Shown here one piece after another: positions 54,381 to 64,000 of a stretch of DNA of 64,000 nt (positions are counted from its first letter, which is position 1; each line of letters starts with the position of its first letter). The notes under the pieces are model-generated. The model did no database searches and was not told where the DNA came from. It saw nothing but the letters and a program-made list of their open reading frames with translations. Location: NCBI GenBank assembly GCA_954871525.1, contig OX940869.1, forward strand, positions 13,757,001 through 13,821,000, written 5' to 3'. A program made the position numbers and the translations under genes. The stretch comes from Parietaria judaica (taxonomy: Eukaryota; Streptophyta; Magnoliopsida; Rosales; Urticaceae).

Positions 54381-57109
54381 TGTTGGACATATGTGTCCTT
54401 AAACAAGATATTTTATCCATTTGTAAAAGATTATGACAAGTCGTTGAATAAAGATTATACTTATTATGATAATCTTATTATAGTTTCTGGTAGAGTAAAA
54501 TAGAATGTTTAATCCTAAGTTCATAAAGGATGCAATTATGAATTATTATCACAACAGAGTCAATGTGAAGAAGAATTAATAATCATAATAAATGAACTTA
54601 AAATTTCCGTGACCTGATTAACTGGGTGGGAGCCCATTAATCGTATAAGGTCATTAATGTGTCTAAGTGACAATCCTATTCTGGGTTTTGTGTGTGTCAC
54701 ACTCACTAGAAGTGCATTAAGTATGAAGTGTCTTCATACTGGACTAGACCTGACTTAAACTCCAGAAGTTATCATATAAGACCGTCACTGATAACTTGGA
54801 GTTGAGTCACTAGTAGATGATCAAATGGATATTCGATCTAAGTCCTGAGTGATCTTGAGTCCAAGCTGCTGGCTTGATTGTTCTTTGATTTAACCGTTAA
54901 AGAACACGAAATATTACCGCTGTTCCCAACACTATTATTTTGGGAACATGATAGTCAGCAGTAAGGGTAGCTTGGTCATAGACATGGGCATCACACAGCT
55001 CTCTTCAGAGTGATGATGATTCCCTTGATTGTCGGTGGTGAGAAGTGAGAGGTACCCGTGCGCAACTTATGAATCGAAACCATAAGTGGGTTACTCATAA
55101 TATTGCTGACTGAGTCAAGGATGAAAATACAATGAGGGGCATAACGGTAGAAACCGCCTGCTCATGTGTGGATCATCAAGTGAAAGATCAATAACCCGAA
55201 TTTGATTGTATCAATGGACACCCTGCTGTTATAAAGGGAATAATATATACCGTATCATTAAATAGTGCAGCCTCGGGTCTATAGTGGAATCACTTCGAGG
55301 TTTGACGAACAACTAGCAGTTCGTTGGAGCTTAAGTGATACGGGTCCATGGTCCCCGGGATAGCTCCGTAACGGATGATACATACGTGATTAAAATAAAT
55401 TCTGGATAATGTTTAATCATTTGGCTTGACTTATAAAACTGAATGGTCTGTGTCAGACGTCAGATAGTTTTATCGTTAGCGTGGCAAAAGTACCATATTT
55501 TGGTACACGAGATTAACTGATAAAAGAAAGTTAGAATTTAGATTTTCTATCAGCACCATGTTTTTGGAAATTAAATTCTAAGCAACTTTGCTTTTTGAAC
55601 CATGTCATTTCGACTTACGGTTAGTGATTTATGGATTTTCTAAGTTTGTGATCGGTTCGATGAACTTTGAAATTAAATCACATGTCACGAATTTAAATGA
55701 TGGTGTGGCACCATGACATTTTAATGTGTGATATTGAGATCAGGAAATATTAATATAATTTAATTATTTGGATTTAATTATTAATATCTTATTAATAATT
55801 AATAGATTTATATTAATAAATAAAAATATATATTTATATGTGTAAATTCGAATTAGGGTTTCATGATATGAAACCCTAGCTAAATTCGAATGGTATGATT
55901 TGGTCTTTCCATATTTGTGGCATAAGTACTAAATGTTTTGGTATTTTAGCAAATCCCTAAAATCAATTTAATCCATTGGATCGGTTATGATTTAATATCA
56001 TCCGTTGGATTAGGATATTGATAAATTCGAATTTAATAACTTGGTGACCAAGTTTCATATTTCGAATTTGGTTAATTAATTATATCTGTTAGATCGGTCT
56101 AAGATTTAATCTTTACCATCGGATTGAAAATTAATTAATTATATATATTTATATATTTTTCGAATTATGGTTTAAGGATAAAATCGAAATTGTTTTTATT
56201 AAATATTTTAATATTTGATTTTATCCTAAACTAATTTGATCCATTAGATCGGTTTAAAGATTTATCTCAACCGTTGGATCTAGATAATGATAATTCGAAT
56301 TTTTTTATATATATATATATATATAAATAATTCGAATTTATAAAGATAAGAAGATAGGATTGGATTTTTGATTTTATCCAAATCTTTCTTATTTAATTAA
56401 ATCCCTAATTAATTATATCCATTGGATTTAGATGAGATTAAATCTGGACCATTGGATTAAGATAATTAATTATATTTAATATATGAAATTCGAAAATTAG
56501 GGAGGGAATTTCTCCAATTCGGTTATGGTTTGAGCGTATAAATAGGAGGCTCATTCTACACATTTTTCACACCTTTCCCAAGAGAAAAATTCGAACTCTC
56601 CCTCTCCTTAAGGGTCTGCGAATTTTTTCTCTGATCTCTCTTTTCTGGTTCGGCTTAGGAGACTATTTCTCCGAAAGCTTAAAAAGAACCATCAGTTAAA
56701 TTTTGCGACGGAGTCCTGCCGGCGAAGCCCACGCTTCGGTACGAGGATTCCAGGAGAATATCCCGGAAGATCACGGGAGTTTCGCTCAGCACCGGCGGAG
56801 CCCTGCCCGATTCAGAACGCGCAGCCGGAAGTCGTCAATAAAGGTACGGCCTTATGCATTGGGTTAATAAATGCAACCATTTACTGCTTTCTATTTATTT
56901 CCTATTATGACTAGATTATTAATAATGATTTATGAATATTAAATTACATAATATTTATCAGATCTTGTTAAATTGTTATTATTCGATATCCGGACCGTTG
57001 GACGGATAACAAGTTATTCCGCTTTAAATTAATTTTTAAATGTTACCCGGACGGTTCGGAGGTACAATTCGTGATAATTTTCATGGAATCCGAGACGTGA
57101 TTCCCAACA
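54381..57109 (+). repeat. 5' LTR of copia element B, 2729 bp
   Basis: It begins TGTTGGACATATG and ends TTCCCAACA. It is longer than most copia LTRs. It contains TATA-like words near 56535 (GCGTATAAATAGG) just before AATTCGAACTCTCCCTCTCC, so transcription probably starts near 56565. The last 400 bases hold the R and U5 part (AAGGTACGGCCTTATGCATT). Confidence 0.85.
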
Positions 57110-57111
57110 AT

Positions 57112-57124
57112 TGGTATCAGAGCC
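57112..57124 (+). promoter_or_regulatory. Primer binding site of copia element B
   Basis: TGGTATCAGAGCC lies three bases after the LTR end and pairs with initiator tRNA-Met. Confidence 0.9.
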
Positions 57125-57289
57125 ATGGTTCAAGGATAAATAATTACGTAATTTAATTAATGGGTTTAAGAACGAATTATTTGATGAATAAAATTAATTA
57201 TTTAAAATTGAAATTTTGAATTTCTAGATATTTTAAATATTAATTTAAAATAAGAAAATTACCCGACCCGAATAATCGGACCGGGTTGT

Positions 57290-57605
57290 TGGACCGGGCT
57301 GCCCTTGGCAGCCCAGCCCGAGAATGACACGAACAGGGGCTGCCGCTGGAGCCCCAGGTAGTTCGCCAGGGCGAAGCCCACGGGCAAGGCCCACGAGCAA
57401 GGCCCTCGCCAAGGCCACTCGGCCAGGGCAAGGGCACCCGTGTGGGCTTGGCGGGCTGGCCGCAGGCCACGCTGCCTGGCAGCGGAATTGGCCTGCAGGC
57501 CCAGCCCTAAAGGCTCGGGTAAATGCCCTGGCCTACCCGTGGGCTGTTCCTGCCCATTCCATGGGCACGTGGGCCCGGGCTTAAGCCCGGAGGGCCCACG
57601 TGCAT
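57290..57605. other. GC-rich island in the leader of element B
   Basis: A sharply GC-rich stretch of about 310 bases, with many GGCC, CCCACG and GGGCAAGG words and inverse pairs such as GGGCTGCC / GGCAGCCC, stands in DNA that is otherwise strongly AT-rich. It opens a frame on both strands, with no recognised protein. It may fold strongly as RNA. Confidence 0.6.
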
Positions 57606-57689
57606 TTTTTAATATGGGTCGGATTTTTATTCCGACCCGGATCCCGTGGATTAATCATTTATTAATATTAATGAAATTAATATTTATGA

Positions 57690-57930
57690 ATTAAAATAAA
57701 ATATGGATGTTATTTTCGGATAAATAACATTGTGTTATTTTAATTAATTCATAAAATAAAATATGGATGTTATTTTCGGATAAATAACATTGTGTTATTT
57801 TAATTAATTCATAAAATTAAATATGGATGTTATTTAATAATTAAATAACATTGTCTTATTTAATAAATTAAAATATGGATGATAATATTTGAAGAATAAT
57901 ATCATTGTCTTATTTTAATATTTCATAAAT
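57690..57930. repeat. 60-bp tandem array, four units
   Basis: Units containing AAATATGGATGTTATTTTCGG and ATAACATTGTGTTATTTTA repeat with 60-bp period at 57700, 57760 and 57820, with a diverged fourth at about 57880. Confidence 0.8.
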
Positions 57931-59012
57931 AATTATTATAGGGCATAAAAATGTTTAATGATAATTCTTAGAGAATAAGTATCATTAACATAAAATTATA
58001 AATATTCATCATAGATATAATTTGTCGTAACCTATTTTCATAACCCTCAAACATAGTGTCTATGTTTAGATCATTATTAATATGTTTATATAGGATAGAT
58101 ATAAATAATAAAGAGTAAATGTTAAAGTGTTAATTATTAGTCGGAAAAATTTCAAACGTACAATCTTTCCGAAGGAAGAGGGAATCAAAAGTGGGGCCGG
58201 TTCACCATCCACTTCTGGGTGACCGGTTAGGACCCCTCCCATCGACCTGGAGAACGTACGGTTTGATCTATCAATACCGACGAAATAATAAACACATTTT
58301 TTAGGGCTTATTTAAAATTACGCGTCGTAATTAATAAAGCCAAAATATAAACTTTTAATGTGTCATTAATAGACAGTTTATATAATAAGTTTTTATAACT
58401 TAGAAATTAAAAATGTTATTTCCTAAAAACCAATGGCAAGTATAGAATAAAACAAAGGTCTCCATTATTACTGTCACAAGGTCTGCTAACCACACCGCCT
58501 CGAGTCACCCTAGTGTGTCCATTCCCTATGGAAGGTGTGCTTGTGGAAGGTTTGACACCGTGATAGTTCCAAAAGAATATGGGGATGGAGGAATCTTGGA
58601 AATGGACCGCGAGTCACCCTAGAGTGACCATTCCCTAAGGTCGACGTTTCCAAGAGGATCCCGAGAACCGAAAATAATGGGTTAAGCTTGCACGGAAGTT
58701 GGTGCTTCCCGACCGTCTATGGTGATAGTTAATAATCATAGAGGACTTTGGTAGTTCTTGTTATGAATATTAATTAAGTTTATGACTAAAACTTAGTTTA
58801 ACCAAACTACACGGTTGATACCGCGAGTCACCATAGAGTGACCATGCCACTAAGGACGGCAACGACGTGTACAGTCGGTCAAATTATCACGAAATAGTTA
58901 AAAGGGTTTATTTAATGTTTTCCCAGAACATGTTTGCATCATGTAACTATTTCAAATAAAATATTTTTCGAAACATTCTACCTATAATAAAGTTTAATAA
59001 GTTTCTTTTTCG

Positions 59013-59735
59013 ATGCCAGTTAAAATGTCCTTCGACAAACAAGAAACGAAAAAATCTGCTCTGACGCTGAGGTCTCAAAATCAAAGCAATCTGGTAAAAG
59101 TCACAAAATCCTTAAGGAAGCTAGCCATGAGTGGATCTTTGGAGAAACTTGGAATGGCAGATCAGAATGCTATAAACTCTCTAAACAAGAGGAAGAGAAT
59201 TGATGGAAACCAGGAAGAATTCTTCCAGAATGGGAGTACAAGTAATGTTGATCGTTCAACATTAGAATCATGTTTCGTGGACAACTCATCCTTCAACTGG
59301 ATCTTGGATTCAGGAGCAAACGATCATGCGTACAATTCTCTTCAGTCTCTTGACAAATTAGAAGAGATAATTGAAGGACCAACTTTAAAAGTAGGAAACG
59401 GGGAATTCCTACAAGCAAAAGCAGTAGGAAATTTGCGACTGACATTTGGAAATAAGTATTTATTTGTTGATAATATGTACTATTATCCAAATGTCTGCAG
59501 AAATATACTTTCTGCTTATCTGTTGTACAAACAAGGATATACTCTAAACTTTCGTGGATCCCATTGGGTCATCACAAAGGATGTAGTATATATTTGTACG
59601 GCTAAAGCAGAAAATGGATTATATATCCTAAAACCAGATTATGGTAGCTGTATGAATACTGAGATGTTTAAATTGGCAATGCCAAAGTCAGTCAAGAAAC
59701 CCAAGATTGATAATGATGTTCAAACGTACCTATGA
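59013..59735 (+). pseudogene. copia element B gag remnant and protease
   Basis: Starts MPVKMSFDKQETKK and goes through a short non-gag-like part to the protease motif WILDSGANDHA near residue 94 (59292). It then continues as GAG_preINT, with GLYILKPDYG, and ends in a frameshift near 59733 where an LWHLRLGH-type stretch is expected. The UBN2 and zinc knuckle parts of a normal gag are missing, so capsid function is lost. Confidence 0.75.
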
Positions 59736-62361
59736 CATTTAAGACAGGATAAACAGGCTGGTAAAGGATGGATCCCTTAAACAACTAACAATCGGTTCTT
59801 TGCCTGTTCGAGAATCCTGTATAGAGGCTAAAATGACTAAGAGACCTTTTTCGGTAAAAGGTCAAAGAGCCACTAAACCATTAGAACTCGTCCATTCAGA
59901 TGTATGTGGTCCCATGAACATACAAGGAAGGGGAGGAATTGAATACTTCGTCACTTTCATTGACGATTATTCAAGATATGGTTACGTTTTTCTCATGGCT
60001 AAGAAATCTGAAACCTTGGGTAAGTTCAGAGAATTTCTAGCAGAGGCTGAGAATCAACTTGGACTATCATTGAAGTCTCTTCGATCTGATCGAGGAGGAG
60101 AATACCTAGATCACGAGTTCTGCGACCTCTTGATCGAGAAAGGTATAACGTTTCAACTAACTGCTCCTGGCACACCGGAACAAAATGGTGTTGCAGAAAG
60201 GAGAAATAGGACCTTACTGGAAATGGTAAGGTCAATGTTAAGTTATTCATCACTACCCAATTCATTCTGTGGATATGCTTTGTTAACGGCTACGAACATT
60301 CTAAATGTTGTACCGTCAAAATCTGTTCCTAAAACACCCGTCGAATTATGGAATGGCAGAATACCAAATCTGCGACATTACAGAATTTGGGGATGTCCTG
60401 CACATGTGCGGACTGGAAACAAGAATAAATTGGAATCACGAACAGAAGTTTGTCTGTTTGTAGGATATTCCAAAGAGACTAAAGGAGGTTTGTTTTATAG
60501 TCAAGAAAGTAAGAAAGTATTTGTCTCTACAAATGCTACTTTTCTTGAGCAAGATTATATGTCAAACTTCAAATCTCGAAGTAAAGTTGTACTCGAGGAG
60601 CTGACAGGTGACAAGGTCACAATATCTCCAACAGTGCCTGTTGTCGAAGATAAAGCAGAAACCACGGTCCCAAATCAGAACCAAGGGGTGCTCAGACGTA
60701 GTGGGAAGTTCAAAAGACCAGTAGAACGCTACGAGCACACCCAGTTGGAATTTCACCTAGCTGTTACAGACACTAGAGTTGAAGATCCCATAGGCTACAA
60801 GCAAGCTATGGTTGATCCTGATAAGGGAGAATGGCAGGAAGCCATGAACCAAGAAATAGAATCAATGGATTCTAATGAAGTCTAGGAACTTGTAGACTTA
60901 CCGGATGGTTTCAAAACCATTGGCTGTAAGTGGGTATACAAGCGAAAGAGGGGAGTGGACGGGAAGGTTGAAACCTTCAAGGCTAGACTAGTGGCAAAGG
61001 GTTTTACCCAGAGGGAATGTATTGATTTCGATGAGACCTTCGCTCCATTCGCTAAGTACAAGTCCATCCGGATTCTCATGGCCATAGCCTGTAGTCTCAA
61101 TTACGAGATTTGGCAGATGGACGTCAAAACTGCCTTCCTGAACGGGTACATTGACGAAAACATCTATATGGACCAACCAGAAGGGTTCGTGCAACAGGGT
61201 CAAGAAGGGAAGGTTTGCAGATTACTTAAATCCATCTATGGATTGAAGCAAGCTTCCAGATCCTGGAATCTAAGGTTCTATGAAACCATCAAAACCTATG
61301 GATTCATTCAAAACGTCACTGAGGCCTGCATTTATAAGCTCAACGACGAAACCTTGGAAATTTTTCTTGTTCTGTACGTCGACGATATTCTTCTCATTGG
61401 AAATAGTGTAAAGAAATTATCGGACGTGAAGGCGTGGCTATCTACGCAGTTCCAAATAAGGGACATGGGAGAAGCCAGTTATGTTCTTGGGATCCGCATT
61501 TTCAGGGATCGCAACAACACGCTTCTGGCCTTATCTCAAGCAACTTACATTGATAAGGTGCTTGAATGTTTTGCAATGGCAAACTCCAAGGGTGGTAATT
61601 TACCAACCAGACATGGAGTGTTCCGTAGCAGGAAACAGTGCCCAACTTCTCCGGAAGAGCAAGATGTGATGAGGCGAATACCCTATGCTTAAGCAGTGGG
61701 AAGTATGATGTACGCTATGCAGTGTACTAGGCCAGACATTTGTTACGCTGTGGGAATTGTTAGCAGATACCAATCCAACCCTAGTATGGCTCACTGGACA
61801 ACAGTGAAGAACATTCTCAAGTATCTTCGGAGAACGAGAGACTATATGTTAGTGTTTTCAGGATCAGAATTGAATCCACTAGGATACACTGATTCAGACT
61901 TTATGTCTGATAGAGACGCGAGAAAATCGACGTCGGGAGCAGTGTTCACCCTTGCTGGTGGAGCGATATTCTGGAGAAGCGTAAAGAAATCTTGTATTAC
62001 AGATTCCACAATGGAAGCTGAATACGTGGCAACTTGTGAGGCATCCAAAGAATCAGTTTGGCTCAAGAATTTCTACATAGAGCTGGTAGTTGTTCGAGAT
62101 GTAGATGGGCCCCAAACACTATACTGTGACAACAGTAGTGTAGTGGCAAATTCTAAAGAGCCCAGAGACCATAACAAGGCGAAACATATAGAACGCAAAT
62201 ACCATCTCATAAGAGAAATAGTGCCTCGTGGCGACGTGAGGGTTGTGAAAATATCTTTGGAAGACAATCTAGCTGATCCATTCACCAAGACATTGCCAGA
62301 AGAAATATTCAGGAGGCATCTGGAGAGTATGGGTCTGAAAGACATGGGTCATCTTCTTTAA
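59736..62361 (+). pseudogene. copia element B integrase, reverse transcriptase and RNase H
   Basis: Integrase: HSDVCGPM near 59899, TFIDDYSRYGYVF near 59956, RSDRGGEYLDHEF near 60084. Reverse transcriptase: [13 protein letters not shown] near 60975, MDVKTAFLNGY near 61118, YVDDILLIGNS near 61376. RNase H: SDFMSDRDARKSTSGAVFTL near 61890, STMEAEYVATC, YCDNSSVVANS, ending MGLKDMGHLL at 62361. Only two stops are seen after the frameshift: TAG at 60883 (a Trp or like) and TAA at 61690. It is the best-preserved pol in the window. Confidence 0.9.
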
Positions 62362-62362
62362 G

Positions 62363-64000
62363 TCCATTTGTAAAAGATTATGACAAGTCGTGGAATAAAG
62401 ATGATACTTATTATGATAATCTTATTATAGTTTCTGGTAGAGTAAAATAGAATGTTTAATCCTTAGTTCATAAAGGATGCAATTATGAATTATTATCACA
62501 ACAGAGTCAATGTGAAGAAGAATTAATAATCATAATAAATGAACTTAAAATGTCCGTGACCTGATTAACTGGGTGGGAGCCCATTAATCGTATAAGGTCA
62601 TTAATGTGACTAAGTGACAATCCTATTCTGGATTTTGTGTGTGTCACACTCACTAGAAGTGCATTAAGTATGAAGTGTCTTCATACTGGACTGGACCTGA
62701 CTTATACTCCAGAAGTTATCATATAAGACCGTCACTGATAACTTGGAGTTGAGTCACTAGTAGATGATCAAATGGATATTCGATCTAAGTCCTAAGTGAT
62801 CTTGAGTCCAAGTTGTTGGCTTGATTGTTCTTTGATTTAACCGTTAAAGAACACGAAATATTACCGCTGTTCCCAACACTATTATTTTGGGAACATGATA
62901 GTCAGCAGTAAGGGTAGCTTGGTCATAGACATGGGCATCACACAGCTCTCTTCAGAGTGATGATGATTCCCTTGATTGTCGGTAGTGAGAAGTGAGAGGT
63001 ACCCATGCGCAACTTATGAATCAAAACCATAAGTGGGTTACTCATAATATTGCTGACTGAGTCAAGGATGAAAATACAATGAGGGGCATAACGGTAGAAA
63101 CCGCCTGCTCATGTGTGGATCATCAAGTGAAAGATCAATAACCCGAATTTGATTGTATCAATGGAAACCCTGCTGTTATGAAGGTAATAATATATACCAT
63201 ATCACTAAAGAGTGCAGCCTCGGGTCTATAGTGGAATCACTTCGAGGTTTGACGAACAACTAGCAGTTCGTTGGAGCTTAAGTGATACGGGTCCATGGTC
63301 CCCAGGATAGCTCCGTAACGGATGATACGTACATGATTAAAATACATTCTGGATAATGTTTAATCATTTGGCTAGACTTATAATACTGAAAGGTCTGTGT
63401 CAGACGTCAGATAGTTTTATCGTTAGCGTGGCAAAAGTACCATATTTTGATACACGAGATTAACTGATAAAAGAAAGTTAGAATTTATATTTTCTATCAG
63501 CACCATGTTGTTGGAAATTAAATTCTAAGTAACTTTGCTTTTTGAACCAAGTCATTTCGACTTACGGTTAGTGATTTATGGATTTTCTAAGTTTGTGATC
63601 GGTTCGATGAACTCTGAAATTAAATCACATGTCACGAATTTAAATAATGGTGTGGCACCATGACATTTTAATGTGTGATATTGAGATCAGGAAATATTAA
63701 TATAATATAATTATTTGGATTTAATTATTAATATCTTATTAATAATTAATTAATAATTAATAGATTTATATTAATAAATAAAAATATATATTTATATATA
63801 TTTATATTTGTAACTTCGAAACCCTAGCTAAATTCGAATGGTATGATTTGGTCTTTCCATATTTGCGGCATAAGTACCAAATGTTTTGGTATTTTAGCAA
63901 ATCCCTAAAATCAATTTAATCCATTGGATCGGTTATGATTTAATATCATCCGTTGGATTAGGATATTGATAAATTCGAATTTAATAACTTGGTGACGAAG
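62363..64000 (+). repeat. 3' LTR of copia element B, truncated start, runs off window
   Basis: It matches the 5' LTR from its base 36 on (54416 onward). The first 35 bases, the TGTTGG end, and the polypurine tract are missing: the coding end TTTAAG is joined directly to TCCATTTGTAAAAG. The window ends within it, at about the point that matches 56050 of the 5' LTR. Confidence 0.85.

Larger units (their letters stand above)
57125..59012 (+). other. Long untranslated leader of copia element B
   Basis: This is 1.9 kb with no open gag. Its right part (about 58440-59010), with GTCACCCTAG and GGACGGCAACGACGTG words, is repeated in reverse in element A. It holds the GC-rich island and the 60-bp array given below. 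Confidence 0.7.
54381..64000 (+). mobile_element. Ty1/copia element B, long LTRs, running off the window
   Basis: The 5' LTR is 54381-57109, the primer binding site follows, then a 1.9-kb non-coding leader, gag remnant plus pol, and the start of the 3' LTR. It is inserted in the leader of element A; CATAC at 54376-54380 would be one side of the duplication. The right end is outside the window. The frames have one frameshift and a few stops, so it is inactive but young in look. The two LTRs differ by about 2-3% in the shared part, judged by eye. Confidence 0.88.

Noticed and set aside
57324..57694. Protein gene in the GC island
   Set aside because: Frames are open on both strands because of few AT stops; no recognised domain and no start context.

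Overview
The window looks like nuclear DNA of a flowering plant, most likely a eudicot. Reasons: AT-rich intergenic sequence, genes with short exons and GT-AG introns, plant-specific protein families (an At4g04980-like proline-rich protein, an NDR1/HIN1-like LEA_2 protein, a COMT-type O-methyltransferase), telomere-like TTTAGGG units, and a dense nest of plant transposons. I cannot name the species. Only three intact-looking host genes are visible; most of the rest is transposable-element DNA.

Layout. 1-1.7 kb: AT-rich, with a degenerate tandem array. 1.77-11.9 kb: a fold-back Mutator-like element with a 10-bp target duplication; both arms carry tRNA-like A and B boxes, and two Ty1/copia retrotransposons sit in its right arm, each with its own 5-bp target duplication. 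13.2-18.9 kb: a nine-exon minus-strand gene of 631 codons (At4g04980-like); one intron holds a 1.1-kb fold-back element. 20.2-21.2 kb: a two-exon NHL/LEA_2 gene, minus strand. 21.6-28 kb: four hAT-like elements and a strong nested palindrome. 29.0-37.5 kb: an O-methyltransferase pseudogene split by a 7.25-kb CACTA transposon inserted in its intron. The CACTA element carries a seven-exon Transposase_24/Ulp1 gene, a DUF4216 remnant of its main transposase, a solo LTR and an interstitial telomere-like tract. 37.5-41.2 kb: a non-coding LTR element, minus strand, with 45-bp and ~129-bp tandem arrays; it cuts off the 5' end of the methyltransferase. 42.4-42.8 kb: a small single-exon gene of unknown function. 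43.8-48.4 kb: a decayed element with a 'putative gypsy-type transposon' protein, then a truncated LTR element inserted in its tail. 48.4 kb to the end: two related copia elements with very long LTRs (2.4 and 2.7 kb). One is on the minus strand and lacks gag, protease and integrase; the other, on the plus strand, is inserted into it and runs off the window.

How it fits together. The TEs record a series of nested insertions, several with readable target duplications, and nearly all their reading frames are broken by stops. No host operon or pathway is evident; the three host genes look independent. The unusual points are the pol III-like boxes inside the Mutator-like arms, the methyltransferase broken by the CACTA element, a two-exon zinc-ligand-like ORF occupying the gag position of a copia element, telomere-like DNA inside the CACTA element, and the large palindromes. 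I found no CRISPR array, no rRNA genes and no clearly functional tRNA gene.
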